Source: CAWEBF01 sp963807235
GTDB taxonomy: Bacteria > Acidobacteriota > Vicinamibacteria > Vicinamibacterales > UBA2999
Length of the DNA stretch: 64,000 bases
Direction: 5' to 3'
Assembly: GCA_963807235.1 (NCBI GenBank)
Contig: CAWEBF010000025.1
Coordinates: forward strand, 117,369 to 181,368
Shown here: piece after piece, positions 51,934 to 61,271 of the stretch
Layout of the letters: the number at the start of each line of letters is the position of its first letter
How positions within the stretch are numbered: position 1 is the first letter of the stretch
Program-made: the position numbers and the translations under genes
Notes under the pieces: generated by a model
What the model saw: only the letters and a program-made list of their open reading frames with translations
Told to the model about the DNA's origin: nothing
The model's database searches: none

Positions 51934-54513
51934 ATGTTTCGCAGGGTGTTGGGTTTGGCCGCGCTGGTCCTGTTTCTTCTGTCAGGGACGGCGTTCGCGC
52001 AGGGTGGAACGGTTGCCGTCACGGGTCTGGTTCGCGATTCTTCAGGCGCCACCATTCCCGGCGTCATCGTTCGAGTGGTCAATGAGCAGAGCGGCGCGGC
52101 CGTGGAAGCCGTCAGCGACGCGCAAGGCGCGTATCGCGCCGAAGTCGGTCCCGGGCGGTACAAGATCGAGGCCGTGCTCGACGGCTTCGAGACTGCTACC
52201 AGGCAAGTGGTGGTAGAAGGCGCTCCAATGGCGAGCGACATCACGCTGGAGCCGGCGCGATTCACTGAAGGCGTGGTCGTCACCGCACGTCGCGTCGAAG
52301 AGGTGGTTCAGGAAGTTCCGATTCCTGTGTCGGTGCTGAGCGGTGAACTCGTCGCCAGCGCGGGCGCGTTCAACGTGAATCGGGTGAAGGAGCTGATTCC
52401 GACCGTCCAGTTCTATTCGTCGAATCCCCGCAACTCCTCAGTCACGATTCGAGGCATCGGTTCGCCGTTCGGTCTGACCAACGACGGCATCGAGACGGGC
52501 GTCGGCCTTTACATCGACGGCGTCTTCTACGCTCGCCCGGCGGCCGCCACCCTCGACTTCCTCGACGTGGCGCAGGTCGAAGTGCTGCGCGGACCGCAGG
52601 GAACGCTGTTCGGCAAGAACACGACCGCTGGCGCCATCAACGTCACGAGCCGCCGGCCCAACTTCACACCGGAGAGTAACGTCGAGGTCGGGTACGGCAG
52701 CTACAACTTCTTCCAGACAAAGGCGTCGGTCTCGGGCCCGCTCACCAGCAAGGTCGCCGGGCGCGTCTCGTTCTCCGGCACGGGCCGCGAGGGGTTCGTC
52801 TACAACACGACGACTCAGGAGAAGACCAACACCCTGAGCAACCTCGGCTTCCGCGGACAGTTGCTCGTGGTGCCGTCGAAGACCGTCGTCGTGAACGTCG
52901 GCGTCGACCACACGCGGCAGCGTCCGGACGGATACGCGCAGGTGATCGCCGGCGTGGCGCCGACACTGCGGCCGGCGAATCGCCAGTGGGCACAGATCAC
53001 TTCCGATCTCGGCTACACGCCCCCAACCTACAACGCGTTCGATCGCGTGACCGACACTGACACGAGCTGGCAGTCCAATCAGGACATGGGCGGCGCCTCG
53101 GCGACGATCGACTGGACGGTCGGACGCGGCCGCGTGACCTCCGCAACCGCGTATCGCCACTGGAACTGGGATCCGTCCAACGATCGCGACTTCATCGGCC
53201 TCCCGGTCACCGCGATCTCCGCGGCGCCGTCGAAGCAGAACCAGTGGACGCAGGAACTGCGTTACGCTGGCCAGATCTCGTCGCAGCTCAACGTCGTCGG
53301 CGGTTTCTTCGCGTTCCACCAGGCGCTCGACTCGAACCCGTCGTTCAGGCAGGAGCAAGGGTCGGCGGCTGCACGGTTCCTGCTGGCGCCATCTGCTGCG
53401 GCCGCCACGCCGGGGCTGCTCGACGGCTATGGCTACGACCAGTTCCTGACGTTTCGCAATACCAGCGCCGCGGCGTTCGGTCAGCTCGAGTGGCGCGCCA
53501 CCGATCGCCTGCGCGTGCTCCCGGGTCTGCGTTTCAACTACGACGACAAGTTCGTGGACTTCAACCAGGTCGTCTATGGCGGCCTGCAGACGACGGACCC
53601 CGCGCTGATTGCATTGCAGCGGTCGGTGCTGGCGCCGCAGGCCTACTCCACCGACGTCGACGACACCAACCTTTCGGGTCAGCTGACGGTCGCCTACCAG
53701 GCGGCCTCGACCGTCAACACGTATGCAACCTACTCCACCGGGTTCAAGTCGGTCGGCCTGAACCTGAACGGCGTCCCCACCGATGCGCAGGGTAATCCGG
53801 TGCTCTCGGCTGCCACTGTGAAACCGGAGGACGTACGCCACTACGAGGTCGGGGTCAAGACAGAGCCGTTCCCGGGCGTCACTGCCAACTTCACGGTCTT
53901 CCACACCGGAATCAAGGACTACCAGACACAGGTCGTGAACGCCTCGGTCGGCGTGCTCCGCGGCTATCTGGCCAACGCCGAAAAGGTCCGCGTGCGCGGC
54001 GCCGAGTTCGACGGCAACTATCGCGTGAACCAGCGGCTCTCGTTCTATGGCGCCGTTGCCTACACCGACGGCATCTACGTCTCGTTCCGGGATGCACCGC
54101 CGCCGGTCGAGGATACCGGTGGTCCGCAGGTGAAGGACATTTCCGGCTCGGTGCTGCCCGGCATCTCGAAGTGGGCTCTCACGTTCGGTGGCGAGGTCAA
54201 CAAGCCCGCCAGGCTCTTCAACCGGTCGGGTGAGTTCTTCGGCGCCGTGGACACGAGCTACCGGTCGCAGTTCTCGTCGAGCCCGTCCGCGTCGCGCTAC
54301 ATGATGGTTGATGGCTACGGGCTGGGGAACGTGCGCGCCGGCTATCGCTGGAACGACGGCTGGTCGCTGTTCGTCTGGTCGCGCAACCTGCTCGACAAGC
54401 AGTATTTCGAGTTCCTGACCGCGCAACCGGGCAACTCGGGTCTCATCGTCGGCCTGCCTGGCGATCCGCGAACGGTGGGTGTGACGTTGCGAATGTCGCT
54501 CGGCTCGAACTAG
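51934..54513 (+). CDS. TonB-dependent outer-membrane receptor
   Basis: The intact 859-residue protein has a signal peptide ending G-T-A-F-A-Q, a carboxypeptidase-regulatory-like repeat (about 28-98: G-L-V-R-D-S-S-G-A-T-I-P-G-V), a plug domain (about 115-235: V-P-I-P-V-S-V-L-S, V-E-V-L-R-G-P-Q-G-T-L-F-G-K-N-T-T-A-G-A-I-N) and a 22-strand barrel ending in the usual hydrophobic C-terminus. Proteins of this type import iron complexes or oligosaccharides with TonB energy. The plug motif is of the FecA-like/sphingomonad kind. It is probably regulated by the adjacent RpoN activator. Confidence 0.93.
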   Translation: MFRRVLGLAALVLFLLSGTAFAQGGTVAVTGLVRDSSGATIPGVIVRVVNEQSGAAVEAVSDAQGAYRAEVGPGRYKIEAVLDGFETATRQVVVEGAPMASDITLEPARFTEGVVVTARRVEEVVQEVPIPVSVLSGELVASAGAFNVNRVKELIPTVQFYSSNPRNSSVTIRGIGSPFGLTNDGIETGVGLYIDGVFYARPAAATLDFLDVAQVEVLRGPQGTLFGKNTTAGAINVTSRRPNFTPESNVEVGYGSYNFFQTKASVSGPLTSKVAGRVSFSGTGREGFVYNTTTQEKTNTLSNLGFRGQLLVVPSKTVVVNVGVDHTRQRPDGYAQVIAGVAPTLRPANRQWAQITSDLGYTPPTYNAFDRVTDTDTSWQSNQDMGGASATIDWTVGRGRVTSATAYRHWNWDPSNDRDFIGLPVTAISAAPSKQNQWTQELRYAGQISSQLNVVGGFFAFHQALDSNPSFRQEQGSAAARFLLAPSAAAATPGLLDGYGYDQFLTFRNTSAAAFGQLEWRATDRLRVLPGLRFNYDDKFVDFNQVVYGGLQTTDPALIALQRSVLAPQAYSTDVDDTNLSGQLTVAYQAASTVNTYATYSTGFKSVGLNLNGVPTDAQGNPVLSAATVKPEDVRHYEVGVKTEPFPGVTANFTVFHTGIKDYQTQVVNASVGVLRGYLANAEKVRVRGAEFDGNYRVNQRLSFYGAVAYTDGIYVSFRDAPPPVEDTGGPQVKDISGSVLPGISKWALTFGGEVNKPARLFNRSGEFFGAVDTSYRSQFSSSPSASRYMMVDGYGLGNVRAGYRWNDGWSLFVWSRNLLDKQYFEFLTAQPGNSGLIVGLPGDPRTVGVTLRMSLGSN

Positions 54514-54600
54514 AGCAGTCTCCGGTCTCCGGTCTCCAGTCTCCAGTTCTGCCTAGAGCCTAGAGCCCAGAGCCCAAAGCCTCGCCTAGACTGTAGACTG
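54514..54600. repeat. Short tandem-repeat tract
   Basis: Units related to CCGGTCTC/CCAGTCTC (54522-54548) are followed by CCTAGAG-type units (54553-54585) and CTAGACTGTAGACTG. It is an unstable-looking intergenic tract, often seen in acidobacterial spacers. No gene is present. Confidence 0.6.
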
Positions 54601-54608
54601 CTCCTGAC

Positions 54609-55034
54609 ATGGCCCTCCTGACGGTGCGGGCAGCGGCGGAACGAATGGGCGTGGGCTACTCCACGTTCAAGCGGTGGGTTCATACGGGGCGGGTCCGCAC
54701 CACCCAAACCGAAGGCGGCCACCACCGCGTGTCCGAATCGGAGATCGAACGGCTGCTGGCGCGCCAGCGGCCGGAATCCAACAAGGCCGCGCCGCCATCG
54801 ACCGACGACGAGGCGCTGGTCGGCTTGAGCGCGCGCAACCGCCTCCGCGGCTTCGTGGAAGAGGTGCGCGTGGACGGCCTGCTGGCGCAGGTCAAGCTGC
54901 GCGTGGGCACGCAGTCGTTGACTGCGGTGATCACCGCCGACGCCGTGCGCGTGCTGAAGCTTCGACGCGGCGACGACGCGATCGCCGTCATCAAGTCCAC
55001 CGAAGTGATGATCGCGCGCGGCGCGCGCGATTAG
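54609..55034 (+). CDS. Helix-turn-helix protein with TOBE/molybdopterin-binding domain
   Basis: Of 141 residues, about 1-50 are a MerR-like winged helix (A-A-E-R-M-G-V-G-Y-S-T-F-K-R-W-V, then G-G-H-H-R-V-S-E) and about 75-137 a TOBE/Mop domain (S-A-R-N-R-L-R-G-F-V-E-E-V, then V-I-T-A-D-A-V-R-V-L-K-L-R-R-G-D-D-A-I-A-V-I-K-S-T-E-V). Mop domains bind molybdate or tungstate. The build suggests a molybdate-sensing regulator similar to the ModE arrangement but shorter. No modABC genes are near. Confidence 0.88.
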   Translation: MALLTVRAAAERMGVGYSTFKRWVHTGRVRTTQTEGGHHRVSESEIERLLARQRPESNKAAPPSTDDEALVGLSARNRLRGFVEEVRVDGLLAQVKLRVGTQSLTAVITADAVRVLKLRRGDDAIAVIKSTEVMIARGARD

Positions 55035-55052
55035 TCGTCGAGACCGCGCTCG

Positions 55053-55553
55053 CTAGCTGCCAGGCTGTCGTTCGATGCGGCCCGACATGTGGCCGCCCAC
55101 GTCGCCGTGCTGCCACGTGCCCGAGTAGCGGTCTTCGTAGAAGAACAGCCGGACGCTGAACGTGCCGAGGCCGGGCAGGCTGGTGTTTGTCATCATGATC
55201 ACGGGCGTGTCGCCCACCCAACGCATCGGCACGACGACGGGGATCACGGCCGTCCCATCCCCGAGGCCGATCCTGGCGTTGAACCGCCACAGGTCGTCGC
55301 CTATCTTCTCCACGCTGGAGATCTGGTAGCCGTCCCCTCGTGGCGGTCGGGGCTCGCGTCCGTCCACCGTGAACGAGCCGACCAGCTTCACGTTGCGCAT
55401 CCGGTCCGCGAACTGCCGTTCCGCCTCCGCCATGGAGGCCGGCTCGACCACTGAACCGACGCCGAGTCTGCCGGCCAGCCAGCCACCAGCCAAGAGCACC
55501 ACGGCCAGCACCACGGCGAGCAGCAGGCCAATCGTGCGTCGAACCGTCGCCAT
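55053..55553 (-). CDS. Membrane-anchored hypothetical protein
   Basis: The ATG at 55553 follows AGGAGG. The 166-residue protein has one N-terminal hydrophobic segment (L-L-L-A-V-V-L-A-V-V-L-L-A-G-G-W-L-A-G) and a soluble beta-rich domain (F-T-V-D-G-R-E, V-P-M-R-W-V-G-D-T-P-V-I-M-M-T-N, F-Y-E-D-R-Y-S-G-T-W-Q-H-G). The family is unknown to me. Anchored by its N-terminus, it would face the periplasm. It is convergent with the HTH-TOBE gene and divergent from the sugar dehydrogenase gene. Confidence 0.8.
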   Translation of the reverse strand: MATVRRTIGLLLAVVLAVVLLAGGWLAGRLGVGSVVEPASMAEAERQFADRMRNVKLVGSFTVDGREPRPPRGDGYQISSVEKIGDDLWRFNARIGLGDGTAVIPVVVPMRWVGDTPVIMMTNTSLPGLGTFSVRLFFYEDRYSGTWQHGDVGGHMSGRIERQPGS

Positions 55554-55669
55554 CGTTCCTCCTAACGCGACCTCTGGTCGCGCGTCGCGCGGCCGTTTCG
55601 CTGCGCGGAGGGTACCAGAAGTAGAATTCTCCTGGCAGCCCGATCGAGTCGGGCGACAGAACGGAGCAG

Positions 55670-56989
55670 ATGATGAAGAGATACCTGTTGGCAGCCACGG
55701 CCGTCCTGGCCCTCGGTGCCTCGATTTTCGTGGCCGCGCAGCAACCCGCCGGCCCGGCGCCTGCTGGCCCCGCGCCTGATGGGCCGCCCCCCGGCGCGCG
55801 GCGCGGCGGCGGTCCTCCCGGAGGCGGCCCTGAAACGGGGATGAACACACGCCCGCCGAATGCGCCCGACCAGAAGCCTGCGTTCGCCGGCCAGAACCGC
55901 GCGCCCGAGCAGAAACTCAACGTGGCGTTTGACGTCGTCACCGTGACCGAAGGGCTGGTCAACCCGTGGAGCCTGGCCTTCCTGCCCGACGGCAAGATGC
56001 TGGTCACCGAGAAGCCCGGACGCCTGCGCGTCGTGAGCGCCGACGGCAAGACGCTGTCGGAGCCCGTGGCCGGACTGCCCATGCAGGACACGCGGGGGCA
56101 GGGCGGGCTGCTCGACGTCGTGCTCGATCCAGCGTTCCAGAAGAATCAGCTGATCTACTGGAGCTACGCCGAGCCTCGCGAGAACATGATGAACAACACC
56201 GCGGTCGCCCGCGGCAAATTCGTCGACGGCGCGGCGCCCAAGGTCGAGAACGTCCAGGTCATCTACCACCAGGCGCCATCGCTCGCGTCACCGCTGCACT
56301 TCGGCTCACGCCTCGTCTTCAGCCGCGACGGCACCTTGTTCGTCACGCAGGGCGACCGCTCGATCACCGAAGGGCGCATGCAGGCGCAGAAAATGGACAG
56401 CCTGATCGGCAAGCTCGTACGCATCAACGCCGATGGATCGATCCCCAAGGACAACCCGTTCGTGGGCAAGGAAGGCATCCGGCCCGAGATCTGGTCGTTC
56501 GGCCACCGCAACATCCAGGCGGCGACGCTGAATCCGGCCACCGGCGAGCTGTGGGAGGTCGAGCACGGCACCCGCGGCGGCGACGAGGTGAACGTGGCGC
56601 GCAAGGGCAAGGACTATGGCTGGCCCACGATCGCGTACGGCATCGAGTACCAGGGTCCGACGATCACCGGCGGAATCCAGGCCAAAGAAGGCATGGAGCA
56701 GCCGGTCTACTACTGGGATCCGAACATCGCGCCGAGCGGCATGATCTTCTACACCGGGAAGATGTTCCCGGCGTGGCAGAACAGCCTGTTCATCGGCGGC
56801 CTGGGCAGCACCAACCTGGTGCGCTTGTCGGTGAAGGGTGACCGGATCGTGGGCGAGGAGCGCCTGCTCCAGGATCTGCAGCCGAATCGGGAGCGTTTCC
56901 GCGACGTGCGCCAGGGCCCCGACGGCGCGATCTATCTCGTGACGGACAGCCCGAAGGGCCGCATCCTCAAGCTCGTCCCCAAGGCCTGA
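55670..56989 (+). CDS. PQQ-dependent sugar dehydrogenase (Asd/YliI type)
   Basis: The 439-residue protein has a signal peptide ending F-V-A-A, a Pro/Gly-rich spacer to about 85, and a six-bladed propeller: G-L-V-N-P-W-S-L-A-F-L-P-D-G-K-M-L-V-T-E-K, E-I-W-S-F-G-H-R-N-I-Q-A-A, W-E-V-E-H-G-T-R-G-G-D-E-V-N, and P-S-G-M-I-F-Y-T-G. The H-G-x-x-G-G-D-E box is the PQQ- and calcium-binding site of periplasmic soluble aldose dehydrogenases. It oxidises sugars at C1. The spacer is longer than usual. A strong bidirectional hairpin follows. Confidence 0.92.
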   Translation: MMKRYLLAATAVLALGASIFVAAQQPAGPAPAGPAPDGPPPGARRGGGPPGGGPETGMNTRPPNAPDQKPAFAGQNRAPEQKLNVAFDVVTVTEGLVNPWSLAFLPDGKMLVTEKPGRLRVVSADGKTLSEPVAGLPMQDTRGQGGLLDVVLDPAFQKNQLIYWSYAEPRENMMNNTAVARGKFVDGAAPKVENVQVIYHQAPSLASPLHFGSRLVFSRDGTLFVTQGDRSITEGRMQAQKMDSLIGKLVRINADGSIPKDNPFVGKEGIRPEIWSFGHRNIQAATLNPATGELWEVEHGTRGGDEVNVARKGKDYGWPTIAYGIEYQGPTITGGIQAKEGMEQPVYYWDPNIAPSGMIFYTGKMFPAWQNSLFIGGLGSTNLVRLSVKGDRIVGEERLLQDLQPNRERFRDVRQGPDGAIYLVTDSPKGRILKLVPKA

Positions 56990-57000
56990 GCTCAGAACGA

Positions 57001-57028
57001 CGCGGGGGGACGAGCTCGTTCCCCCGCG
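57001..57028. terminator. Bidirectional hairpin between convergent genes
   Basis: A 14-bp inverted repeat (CGCGGGGGGACGAG and its complement, one G-T pair) lies 11 bases after the sugar dehydrogenase stop and 8 bases before the stop of the convergent SUMF1-like gene. It suits transcription from both sides. Confidence 0.65.
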
Positions 57029-57035
57029 CGCATCC

Positions 57036-57956
57036 TCAATCCAAGGTTTTCGCGACGCGAATCGTCAGGTAGTTGCGGCCACGTGTGCCCAGAGGGTAGG
57101 GCGCCGTGCGCTTCGCCGATCGCTGCATGTACGGATTACTGACGAACGATCCGGACCTGAACATCCGGGTCAGGCAGTTGCCGGTCTTCGTCGCGGACCC
57201 GTCGGTGCGCGCGTTCGCCCGGTCCGCCTCGTAGCAGTCGTCCACCCACTCGAACGCGTTGCCGTGCATGTCGTGCAAGCCGAACGCGTTGGGGGGAAAC
57301 GATCCCACCGGCGCGGTCTCGGCCATCCACGTGTCGCGGCCCTCGGCCTTCCCGCCCAGCCCGGGGCCGGGTATGCCGAAGTTGCCGTGGTTGTGGTCGA
57401 TGGTGTCCCCCCACGGGAACGTGGTCGTCGATCCAGCGCGCGCGGCGTATTCCCACTCCGCATCCGACAACAGCCGGTACGCGTCGTCGGAGCCGGTCTT
57501 GTCATTCAGGTAACCGACGTACATCTGCGCGTCGTACCAGCTCACGCCCACGACCGGGCGAGTGCCGCGCCCGAAGTCCACGTACTCGGGATTCGGTGTG
57601 CCGTCGTTCTTCAATTTCAACGCGGCGTCCACGGCCGGACCGTCGCAGAACCGGGCGCGCACGCACGATTCCCATTGATCCCAGGTGACCTCGGTCTTGC
57701 TGACGGCAAACGGCTTGGGCATCGTGACCTTGTGTTGGGGTTCGTTCTCGCGGCGTCCCGCTTCGGTGGCTGGCGAACCCATCACGAACGAACCCGCGGG
57801 CAGCACGACCATCTCAGGGCAGTTGCGGCAGTCGCGAAAGGTCTCGCCGATCTTCGGCTGACCCATCGTCTTCTTGGCCGACTGTGCGCCAGCCGGCACC
57901 GACAGGAAGCCGGCCACCAGAACCAGCAGGGCCGCTGCTGCCATTCGCACTCTCAT
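57036..57956 (-). CDS. Secreted SUMF1/FGE-sulfatase-domain protein
   Basis: The ATG at 57956 follows GGAGGGG. The 306 residues begin with a signal peptide (L-L-V-L-V-A-G-F-L-S-V-P-A-G-A). The domain has F-V-M-G-S, V-S-W-Y-D-A-Q-M-Y-V, Y-R-L-L-S-D-A-E-W-E-Y-A-A-R-A-G, F-G-L-H-D-M-H-G-N-A-F-E-W-V and R-S-G-S-F, the formylglycine-generating-enzyme fold. The active cysteine pair of true FGEs (C-x-x-x-x-C before the end) is not evident, so it is more likely one of the many FGE-like carrier or binding domains. It is divergent from the kinase gene. Confidence 0.88.
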   Translation of the reverse strand: MRVRMAAAALLVLVAGFLSVPAGAQSAKKTMGQPKIGETFRDCRNCPEMVVLPAGSFVMGSPATEAGRRENEPQHKVTMPKPFAVSKTEVTWDQWESCVRARFCDGPAVDAALKLKNDGTPNPEYVDFGRGTRPVVGVSWYDAQMYVGYLNDKTGSDDAYRLLSDAEWEYAARAGSTTTFPWGDTIDHNHGNFGIPGPGLGGKAEGRDTWMAETAPVGSFPPNAFGLHDMHGNAFEWVDDCYEADRANARTDGSATKTGNCLTRMFRSGSFVSNPYMQRSAKRTAPYPLGTRGRNYLTIRVAKTLD

Positions 57957-58057
57957 GTCCCCTCCAATCGAGGCCAATGATGGGGCCGGGTTCCTCGCTC
58001 GTGCGATCAAAATCGCATCAAGAAGAGCTTTCAGCTGGGCCGTATTTACTCAGCTCT

Positions 58058-60250
58058 ATGGCCGGGATAACTCCGGGTCACGACGGATGTATTCTCGGCT
58101 CGTTGCATACTCGCGAGGCGCAGGGCGAGAGTCGGGAGCGGATCGCAGCGGCTCTCGCGGCCGCCGGCACCGGCACCTTTCGGTGGGACGTCGAGACCGA
58201 CGTCGTCGAGTGGGACGACACTCTCGCCAGCCTGTTCGGGCTGCCGGCCGGGAGCCCCAGCCGGTCTCTCGAATCATTTCTCTCCGCCGTCCATCCGGAC
58301 GACCGATATGCGGTGATCGACATGTACCGGCGCAGCGAGCGTACCGGCGCTACGCTGGACATGGAATTCCGTGTCGTGTGGCCCGACGGCAGCGTGCACT
58401 GGATCGACGACAAGGCACGCAGCTTCGCGGCGGACAACGGTCAGCCTGGCTATGTCACCGGCGTGTGTGCCGACATCACGGCCAGAAAACTCACCGAGAC
58501 CGCGCTTCGGGACGAGACGCGGCTCCTGGAGCTGCTGAACGAGACCGGGCACTTGCTGGGCTCGACCCTGGACCTCAGGGCGCTGCTGCAGACGGTGACC
58601 GATGCCGCGACGCAGCTGGCCCGCGCAAAGTTCGGCGCGTTCTTCTACAACACCACGACCGACGAGGGAGATGCCTATCAGCTCTACACCTTGTCGGGCG
58701 CTCCCCGCGAGGCGTTCGAGCGCCTGGGCAGGCCGCGTGCGACCGCGCTCTTCGGGCCCACCTTACGAGGTGAAGGCCCCATCCGCAGCGACGACGTCGT
58801 GCGGGACGCGCGCTACGGCACGATGGCGCCGCACCACGGCATGCCCGAGGGCCACCTGCCGGTTCGCAGCTACCTGGCCGTGCCCGTCACCTCGCGCACG
58901 GGCACCGTCCACGGGGCGCTGCTGTTCGGGCACCCCGACGTCGGCGTCTTCACGGAGCGCTCCGAGCGCCTGGTGCTCGGCGTGGCGGCCCAGGCGGCCA
59001 TCGCGATCGACAACGCGCGGATGTACGAGGACGCGCAGCGAGCCGCCGAGGATCGCAAGGCGCAGCTCGACAGCGAACGCGCTGCACGCGACAGCGCCCA
59101 GCGGACCAGCGACATCAAGGACGAGTTCCTGGCGACGCTGTCCCACGAGCTGCGGACGCCGCTGAACGCGATACTCGGGTGGTCGAAGATCCTGCGGACC
59201 GGGGCCAAGGACGCCAACGACCTCGCCAAGGGGCTCGAGGCCATCGAACGGAACGCCCGCGCGCAAACGCAGCTCATCGAGGACCTGCTCGACATGAGCC
59301 GGATCACCTCCGGAAAGCTGCGCCTCGACATCCAGCCAATCAGGCCGGCGGCGTTCATCGAGGAGGCCGTGGACACGGTGAAGACCGCGGCGGACACGAA
59401 GGAGATTCGATTGGAACGGGTGCTCGACCCCTCGGTCGGCCCGATCTCCGGCGATCCGGTCCGCTTGAAGCAGGTCGTCTGGAACCTGCTGTCGAACGCG
59501 ATCAAGTTCACGCCGCATGGCGGCCGCGTCCGGGTGACGCTGGAACGCGCGAACGGGTTCGTCGAGATCAGCGTGGCCGACACGGGATGCGGCGTCCAAC
59601 CAGAGTTCCTCCCCCACCTCTTCGAGCGTTTTCGTCAGGCGGACTCTTCCTCCACGCGCCAGCACAGTGGCCTCGGCCTGGGACTCTCCATCGTCAAGAC
59701 GCTGGTGGATCTGCACAGAGGGTCGGTGTCCGCCGCCAGCCCCGGTATCGATCAGGGCACCACGTTCACCGTTCGCTTGCCGTCCACGGTTCCCACGCGG
59801 GAAGGCGTGGAGCGCCGCCATGCGCTCACCACGCAGGGCACGACCAACCTGACCCCGACGGAACTGGAGGGCCTGACCGTGCTCGTCGTGGACGATCAGG
59901 CCGATGCCCGCGATCTGATCCGGCGCGTCCTGGAGGACTGCGCGGCGACGGTCTTGACTGCGGCGACCGCCAATGAAGCGCTTCGCCTCATCGAGCAGCG
60001 GCGCCCGCACGTGCTCGTCAGCGACATCGGCATGCCGGAGGTCGATGGCTACGAGCTGCTGAGGCGAGTGCGCGCCTTGGACCGCGGCGGCCGCCTGCCG
60101 GCTATCGCGCTGACGGCCTTCGCGCGCTCCGAGGACCGCACAAAGGCTCTTCGCGCCGGCTTCATGGTGCACGTGGCCAAGCCGGTGGATCCGTCGGAAC
60201 TCGTTGCTACGGTGGCAAGCGTGGCCGGCCGGGTGGACTTCGGCGGCTGA
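58058..60250 (+). CDS. Hybrid sensor histidine kinase (PAS-GAF-HisKA-HATPase-REC)
   Basis: From the ATG at 58058 there are 730 residues: a PAS domain (about 25-150, W-D-V-E-T-D-V-V-E-W, with P-D-G-S-V-H-W-I-D), a GAF domain (about 165-325), the phosphoacceptor H in S-H-E-L-R-T-P-L-N-A-I-L (about 363-375), N box N-L-L-S-N-A-I-K-F, G boxes D-T-G-C-G-V and G-L-G-L-G-L-S-I-V-K, and a C-terminal receiver with its aspartate in L-V-S-D-I-G-M-P-E-V-D-G. No transmembrane helix is seen, so it is a cytoplasmic sensor. No output regulator is adjacent. The earlier start at 57884 would overlap the divergent gene. Confidence 0.92.
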   Translation: MAGITPGHDGCILGSLHTREAQGESRERIAAALAAAGTGTFRWDVETDVVEWDDTLASLFGLPAGSPSRSLESFLSAVHPDDRYAVIDMYRRSERTGATLDMEFRVVWPDGSVHWIDDKARSFAADNGQPGYVTGVCADITARKLTETALRDETRLLELLNETGHLLGSTLDLRALLQTVTDAATQLARAKFGAFFYNTTTDEGDAYQLYTLSGAPREAFERLGRPRATALFGPTLRGEGPIRSDDVVRDARYGTMAPHHGMPEGHLPVRSYLAVPVTSRTGTVHGALLFGHPDVGVFTERSERLVLGVAAQAAIAIDNARMYEDAQRAAEDRKAQLDSERAARDSAQRTSDIKDEFLATLSHELRTPLNAILGWSKILRTGAKDANDLAKGLEAIERNARAQTQLIEDLLDMSRITSGKLRLDIQPIRPAAFIEEAVDTVKTAADTKEIRLERVLDPSVGPISGDPVRLKQVVWNLLSNAIKFTPHGGRVRVTLERANGFVEISVADTGCGVQPEFLPHLFERFRQADSSSTRQHSGLGLGLSIVKTLVDLHRGSVSAASPGIDQGTTFTVRLPSTVPTREGVERRHALTTQGTTNLTPTELEGLTVLVVDDQADARDLIRRVLEDCAATVLTAATANEALRLIEQRRPHVLVSDIGMPEVDGYELLRRVRALDRGGRLPAIALTAFARSEDRTKALRAGFMVHVAKPVDPSELVATVASVAGRVDFGG

Positions 60251-60260
60251 TCCGCGGCGA

Positions 60261-61184
60261 TCAGCCGTACAGCCGTGTGTGCAGGTCCACGATCTCCTGT
60301 GCGACGGCTCGAATCTCGGGGCTCTCGACGTAGTCGGCTGACGACGAGGCCGGGTCCAGGTTGTCGTCCAGATACTCCTGCAGGAACTGTGGCTGGTAGA
60401 TCAGGTACACACGGCCGCCGAAGTTGAAGAGGTCGCACGCCACCATCCGGAATATCGTCACGCCCTTCTGTTCCCAGCCCCGGATGAGCGCCAGTCCGTC
60501 ATCCACGGCGTCGGTGGCTTCGTGTACGTCGTCGGGCATGGCTTGCGGCGCGGCCGGAGCGGATGGCGCCAGGCGCGTGGCGAACGTGCGGCACAGCGCG
60601 TGGCGCGCCTTGAGGCCCACTTCGGCTGCCGCCAGGTCGTCAGCTTCCATCCCCGCCACGAGCCCGATCGCCCGGAGGGCGGCCTCCCGCGCGCGCGCGT
60701 CGGAATCGAGAGTGCCGTGCGACGAAGCGGCGCTCGCCAGGTTCATCCAGATCACGGCCAGCAAGTACCGCCGGTCGTCGATGCTCGCGGCGTCGGGATG
60801 ATCGAGCACCGCGAGCGCCTCTTCGAACGCCGACAGCACCTCGCCGGGATGCCGGCCGCCGTGGGCCTGCAGGAACAGTCCGCGGTTGTGGTGCGCCAGC
60901 GCAAGCCGCCGCGGGTAGCCCGGATCCTCGGCAAGCGGTAGCGTGCGGAGCAGCACGATCGCCTGGTCGCACGATCGGACGGCCTCGGCCACCTGGGCGC
61001 CGCCGCCGAGCCGCATCAGCGCGTCCGCGCGGTTCAGCCAGCACGCCGCCAGCCCGTAGCGGAGCGCCGGCGACTCGTCGAGCGGCAGTGTCTCCCGCAG
61101 TTGGAGCGCCTGGTCGAAACACGCCAGCGCCTCGGACGCGGCCTCGGGCCGGTCCTCTGACAATGCACCGATGCCGCGCTTCAT
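60261..61184 (-). CDS. Tetratricopeptide-like repeat protein
   Basis: The 307-residue helical protein has TPR-like units (A-L-A-C-F-D-Q-A-L-Q-L-R; A-A-C-W-L-N-R-A-D-A-L; A-L-A-H-H-N-R-G-L-F-L-Q-A-H-G; A-F-E-E-A-L-A-V-L). It then has a different C-terminal part (V-T-I-F-R-M-V-A-C-D-L-F-N-F-G-G-R-V-Y-L-I-Y). The frame is open further upstream to the stop of the gene at 61272, so the true start may be a few codons earlier. Function is unknown; it is probably a protein-interaction scaffold. It is convergent with the kinase. Confidence 0.75.
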   Translation of the reverse strand: MKRGIGALSEDRPEAASEALACFDQALQLRETLPLDESPALRYGLAACWLNRADALMRLGGGAQVAEAVRSCDQAIVLLRTLPLAEDPGYPRRLALAHHNRGLFLQAHGGRHPGEVLSAFEEALAVLDHPDAASIDDRRYLLAVIWMNLASAASSHGTLDSDARAREAALRAIGLVAGMEADDLAAAEVGLKARHALCRTFATRLAPSAPAAPQAMPDDVHEATDAVDDGLALIRGWEQKGVTIFRMVACDLFNFGGRVYLIYQPQFLQEYLDDNLDPASSSADYVESPEIRAVAQEIVDLHTRLYG

Positions 61185-61271
61185 CAGGATCGACGCCTGC
61201 GCGTCGATCGACTCGGCGTCTGTCGAGACTGGATCCAGAACTCTGAGTCTACCTGAGCGATCCCCGTGCGA

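Noticed and set aside
52438..54426. 662-codon open frame antisense to the TonB receptor
   Set aside because: It is a shadow ORF caused by high GC. The plus-strand frame has signal peptide, plug and barrel features.
58763..60172. 469-codon frame antisense to the histidine kinase
   Set aside because: It is a shadow of the kinase gene. Kinase motifs are present in order on the plus strand.
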